In this document: piece by piece, positions 60,382 to 64,000 of the stretch
Layout: every line of letters starts with the position of its first letter
Numbering within the stretch: position 1 is the stretch's first letter
Origin: Blastomussa wellsi
Lineage: Eukaryota > Cnidaria > Anthozoa > Scleractinia > Plerogyridae
Direction of reading: 5' to 3'
Assembly (NCBI GenBank): GCA_947652115.1
Contig: OX393565.1
Location: forward strand, 13,836,419-13,900,418
DNA: 64,000 nt
The notes under the pieces: model-generated
What the model saw: the letters and a program-made list of their open reading frames with translations, nothing else
The model's database searches: none
What the model was told of the DNA's origin: nothing
Made by a program: the position numbers and the translations under genes

Positions 60382-60485
60382 AACTTGCACATTCTGTGGT
60401 GTGGAAAGCGAGTCCCTTGAGCAATTACTCATCACCTGCCCATTGACCAAAAGGTTTTGGCTGGACTTTGCGTATGCGTATATAC
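60382..60485 (+). pseudogene. LINE 3' fragment (post-RT zinc motif)
   Basis: Plus strand: TCTFCGVESESLEQLLITCP then KRFWLDF, the zinc motif after the RT domain with His changed to Gln. An isolated scrap. Confidence 0.5.
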
Positions 60486-61278
60486 GCCTTTGAGCTGTGT
60501 ATGCGATGGATGCTTATTTTTGAGCGGTACTGTATATCATAGTGTAATTGCCTTAGCATTGTAAGTAGTGTTTAAGAAGCAGTTGTATTGTATGTATTGT
60601 AATTGTCTTAATATTGTGAGTGTAGGGAAGTACAATAAAAATGTGAAAAAATTTTGAACTTTTTCACAAATCCGGTCTTCGAAAGGTAGAATATTTCTGA
60701 TTCAATTTAAAATATCACTTGTTTTAAAATTGGGATGGGCCACTAATAAATACCAATTAATGTGCTGGCTCAATTGTTTATTTACTAACCTAATGAGAAA
60801 ATAAATACTTGGCACATCATGAAAATTTTCATTCTATAAATTGTGCATTTTATTTCCAAGATACCTGCAACAGGCAAAGCATCACAATCTTCACACAACA
60901 GTGTTCTGATGAGCTAGATGTTTATAAAGCGATTGCGTTATACATTGCAGAAATTGTTGCATGACAATTTCAGCCAAAGTTTTCTTCAGCCGTGCAGCCA
61001 TGTTGATAGTGAGGAGCTCAGTGTTTTGTAGCCATTTCAAGCCAGCCATTAAAAAATTGCCCTTAGCCATTGGCATTCTGCTGTTCAACCTTGTCAATCA
61101 TAATTTTCTTCAGCTGTTCAGCCCTTCAACTTCATGCATTACCTGCAGATATAGTATAATTGTGCTTTGATTTTGAACTAAAAAATTGAACTCAAGAAAG
61201 GTTTCACCAGCCTTCACAGGAGAAAGGACGTGCTTGCCAAGATTGAAGTCTGTGCTGACGCTCTTCCCGAGCATACAG

Positions 61279-62330
61279 TTAAGCAGCATCGTTGACGAGG
61301 CTGAATTCAGGTGTTAGAAGAGTTCCGGAAGTTGGCAGTAAAGTCTTACAACCATGACCCGAAAGACATTGTGCGGGGCTCGTATCCATGCCCTCACTCG
61401 GAGTATTTCGCCACTCCAGGAGACCTTGGAATTCACTGAAACCAGCGGCTCGACACTTCGTGGACTGACATTCAACAGCATTCAACAGTATGAATGGCAT
61501 TCTCGGCCTTACCATTACTTGGTGATTGCGGGGAATCAAAGCAATATGCCGACAGTTGCACTGGTCTACAAATTTCGCAAACTCAGACGAGGCAAAGCAG
61601 GGCCCATTATCCATGACTAGTGTATCTTGCACTCCAGATCAGCTAAAGGTGGCCATTAGACTTCTGAGGTTTCAGGTGAAAGGGAATCAACCTCTATGAA
61701 GTTGCTGAAATAGTACAACAACCAGCAGAGCTCGGCCTGAGTGAAAACAGATGTCTGCAGCAACCTTGGCATGGAGTCTCCATGTGTAAGGTCACACTGA
61801 CCCATGAAGTACGTCATATGGGTGCTCATTCCGGGCCAGAGCTTGCGAAGTAAGAGAAGGCACCCCCAGGCCAATGTGACTTGAGTGACCTAGGGACATA
61901 AACTCCTTTCTGAGGGTACTGGGGACAAACAGGTGAGGTCTGCAGAAAACCAAGTTCCCCCAAACAATCAGCACATCACGAAACTGAAAGAAAGGGGGCA
62001 AGATCGGATCGGATTGCACCCATGAATGTTGCCAGGCCAACCTTCTAGGATGAGTTAGTCTAGACAGAGAAACTCACAAGTTCTCAGTATGATTAACAAG
62101 CTCAAGAGATTTCTCTTCCTCTGAACGCTACATTTCCCTGAGACATGTAAGGCTGAGCGTATCCACGATGAACATGAGGAAACCTTTCTTTTACTTGACC
62201 TCGAGATTGTAGTGTTGAAGTCGCAATAGCATTGCATTGCTGGAGCATCGCAAAGGCCACAATCGCCATGAGCTCATTCTCAATTTGAGCATAACTAGCC
62301 TCAGTTTTAAACTTTAATTGCAATGTAGGG
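61279..62330 (-). pseudogene. Ty3/Gypsy RNase H and integrase region, decayed
   Basis: Minus strand. RNase H-like YAQIENELMAIVAFA near 62270. Then the integrase zinc-binding region and core in shifting frames: LRKLWPGM near 61835, YYFSNFIEVDSL near 61690, DTLVMDNGPCFASSEFAKF near 61620-61570. C-terminal core EWRNTPSEGMDTSPAQCLSG is near 61400-61350. Several frameshifts. The RT domain that should precede RNase H is missing. Confidence 0.75.
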
Positions 62331-63290
62331 TTTCACTCACCCTAAAACATCAGGAAACATCTCTATTACCTGCTCCTTAGTAAGTGGCCTGAAACTTTGT
62401 AGATATCACATTCTCGACAGAAAACACTTGATCACCACTCATGCCAGGCTGCCGAATTATGTGAGAATCTTTAATTTCAACAACACCCATCCCTTCACAA
62501 GCTGACTTGCCCAAAATAGGATGGCAGATCCTCTCCAAACTTGAAGTTTCACTGTTCCTAATACTGGGATATTTCTGCCATCGTAGGATGCAATGGAAGA
62601 CTTGGCTAGCATAACATGCTTGAGGTAAAAATCACCAGTCGCCTTCTTGTAAATATGTATATACAAAACATTACAACGCGCTCCAGTATCAATTTACAAA
62701 CATATGAAGTTTCCACTCAGTACTTTCAGTGTTACAAGACTTGAATCCGAGCTCTGATTAGCTGACACATTGAAAACTTGAAAAACAGGCAACTCACCCT
62801 CTTCCTCAAGTAATGACACTTTATTGGAGGTAGAAGACAGGGGGCATTTCCTTGCAAAATGGTTCCCTTTGCCCCTCTTGACACACTGCTTGCCACAAGC
62901 AGGGCAGGCCTTGCAGTTACTTTTGTGCTTCCTACCACAGAAATGACAAGGACAACAAAGTTGATTTGCAGCAGACGACTGCCTGTCAGATGACTTTCCC
63001 TCTGAGGACTTGTTTTCCTGGAGAAGGTGAATGCTGGGTGATTTGAACTCACTCACTGCCTTAATCTGCACTTTAGACATCTCTGAAGCATGACAGATAT
63101 CCAGCATCTTGGCGAGGTTAAGTTCGGGTTCATGCAGGAGCCTTTCCCTAACTTTATTGCCGGTAATGCCAAAGATAATTCTATCTCTTAGAAGATCATC
63201 GGGCATGACGGCGTCAAAGGCGCACTTATCAGCGATTTGACGAAGTGCAGTCACATAGCGACGCTGTAATGCTCTCACATCTCCTTCCAC
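62331..63290 (-). pseudogene. Ty3/Gypsy gag and protease region
   Basis: Minus strand. The frame 63290-62694 holds the gag end (LLRDRIIFGITGNKVRERLL) and Cys/His knuckles (CHFCGRKH; CGKQCVKRGKGNHFARKC). Protease-like sequence follows at 62666-62457 and a linker near 62400-62340 (PLTKEQVIEMFPDVLG), then similarity jumps to RNase H. Gag's N-terminal part is absent: only about 80 bp separate this frame from the primer binding site. Confidence 0.72.
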
Positions 63291-63371
63291 TCACTCCATT
63301 TTTCAGTGACGGTGAAGTCATTAATTTAAAGAGAGGTAAGGTGGCGAGTGAAGAAAAGCCATGGATCGAAG

Positions 63372-63386
63372 CCACTCCTGACACCA
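63372..63386 (-). other. Primer binding site, tRNA-Leu type
   Basis: On the minus strand TGGTGTCAGGAGTGG, complementary to the 3' end expected for a tRNA-Leu. It lies immediately after a sequence ending in ..TTACA, a plausible LTR end. Confidence 0.65.
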
Positions 63387-64000
63387 TGTAATGTTAATGT
63401 AATGAAATTTCATTTTGGGAAAACATTTGTAGACCCTTGACCCTTTGTAGACCCCATTTGTAGACATTTAGGCAAAAACTGTCACAAAGCAGTTGCTAAG
63501 TTACAAGCCTAAAGAGGTTAAAATATTACCCTGCGAGCAGTGATTTTCCTCTACGCTACGCTGAGAGGGAAATACCACTGTGAGCAGCCTATTGTTTTTC
63601 CATCGAGCATGGGCTACTTACGCCAAGACGCATGTGAAACGCACGTCTGTTGTATCGTTTGTTTTTCAATTTGATCCAACGATAACGAAAGTGCTCTGAC
63701 GATAAATAATTTTTTCTTTGCGGCAGTAACTTGTCACTGTTTACATCAGTTAAGTTGTCAAAAATGGCTTTGCTTTGCTTCAGTATCGAAATAAAACATC
63801 ATAAAAGGTCATAAAAGCAAATGGTAGAATGATTTTATGTTCAGCGAGCCGTGGACATTGGCGCGACTTTGTCTGGCTGTCTCGTTTTCGCTTGAAATTA
63901 ATTTTCTGTGATCACTCCATTTCATCCACTTGACAAACGCAGAAGGCTTTAAATTGAAGTTTAAGTACCTCAAAAAATTTTCATAATGCCTTTGCTACAT
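63387..64000 (-). repeat. Probable Gypsy 5' LTR (extent unknown) and flank
   Basis: The sequence next to the primer site begins TGTAATGTTAATG on the plus strand, consistent with an LTR edge (TG...CA). No second LTR copy was found below 61279, so its far boundary cannot be set. No gene is visible. Confidence 0.45.

Noticed and set aside
59538..64000. Further upstream alpha-actinin exons
   Set aside because: I looked for the conserved segment preceding exon a and the CH domains; nothing matching with splice sites was found, so they are assumed to lie to the right.

Overview
The window looks like a transposon-rich animal nuclear genome. The best guess is a cnidarian, probably a stony coral. That rests on one strongly conserved host gene split into 17 short exons, tRNA-derived SINEs, many small TIR elements, Crypton, LINE and Ty3/Gypsy remnants, and a Polinton/adintovirus-like block of the 'F54H12.2-like' type that is common in cnidarian assemblies. 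No database search was possible, so the species is an inference.

Layout. Positions 1-6318 hold a decayed endogenous virus or Polinton-like element with long, relatively GC-rich reading frames. A major-capsid-like gene and a second structural-protein-like gene lie on the minus strand. A protein-primed family B DNA polymerase lies on the plus strand. They are followed by a CRE/CCAAT-rich control region and an unrecognised plus-strand ORF. All three recognisable genes are broken by frameshifts or worse, and the polymerase has lost catalytic motif A and an Asp of motif C. Positions 6319-9766 are intergenic and contain two MITEs. From 9767 to 59537 (minus strand) lies the 3' two-thirds of an alpha-actinin gene. 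The 17 exons join in frame into 523 codons plus a stop, running from the central rod through the EF-hands to a C-terminal GESDL. The actin-binding domain and first rod segment must lie beyond the right edge. From 60382 to the end are a LINE scrap and a Ty3/Gypsy element with a tRNA-Leu-type primer site and no RT domain.

The alpha-actinin introns carry almost everything else. Notable items are a 4.2-kb fold-back element with long arms of 32-bp satellite and a core holding LINE and 5S-rRNA-like sequence; two opposite-facing 1-kb fold-back elements with 9-bp target duplications; three elements with CAGGG termini and 6-bp target duplications; a Crypton tyrosine-recombinase gene next to a 189-bp near-perfect palindrome; a THAP-domain fragment; several LINE fragments, one split by a 591-bp element; and one MITE inserted 11 bp inside an intron donor.

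No intact autonomous mobile element was found. The host gene looks intact over the part visible. Exon boundaries were set by GT/AG signals, reading phase and the known alpha-actinin family sequence.
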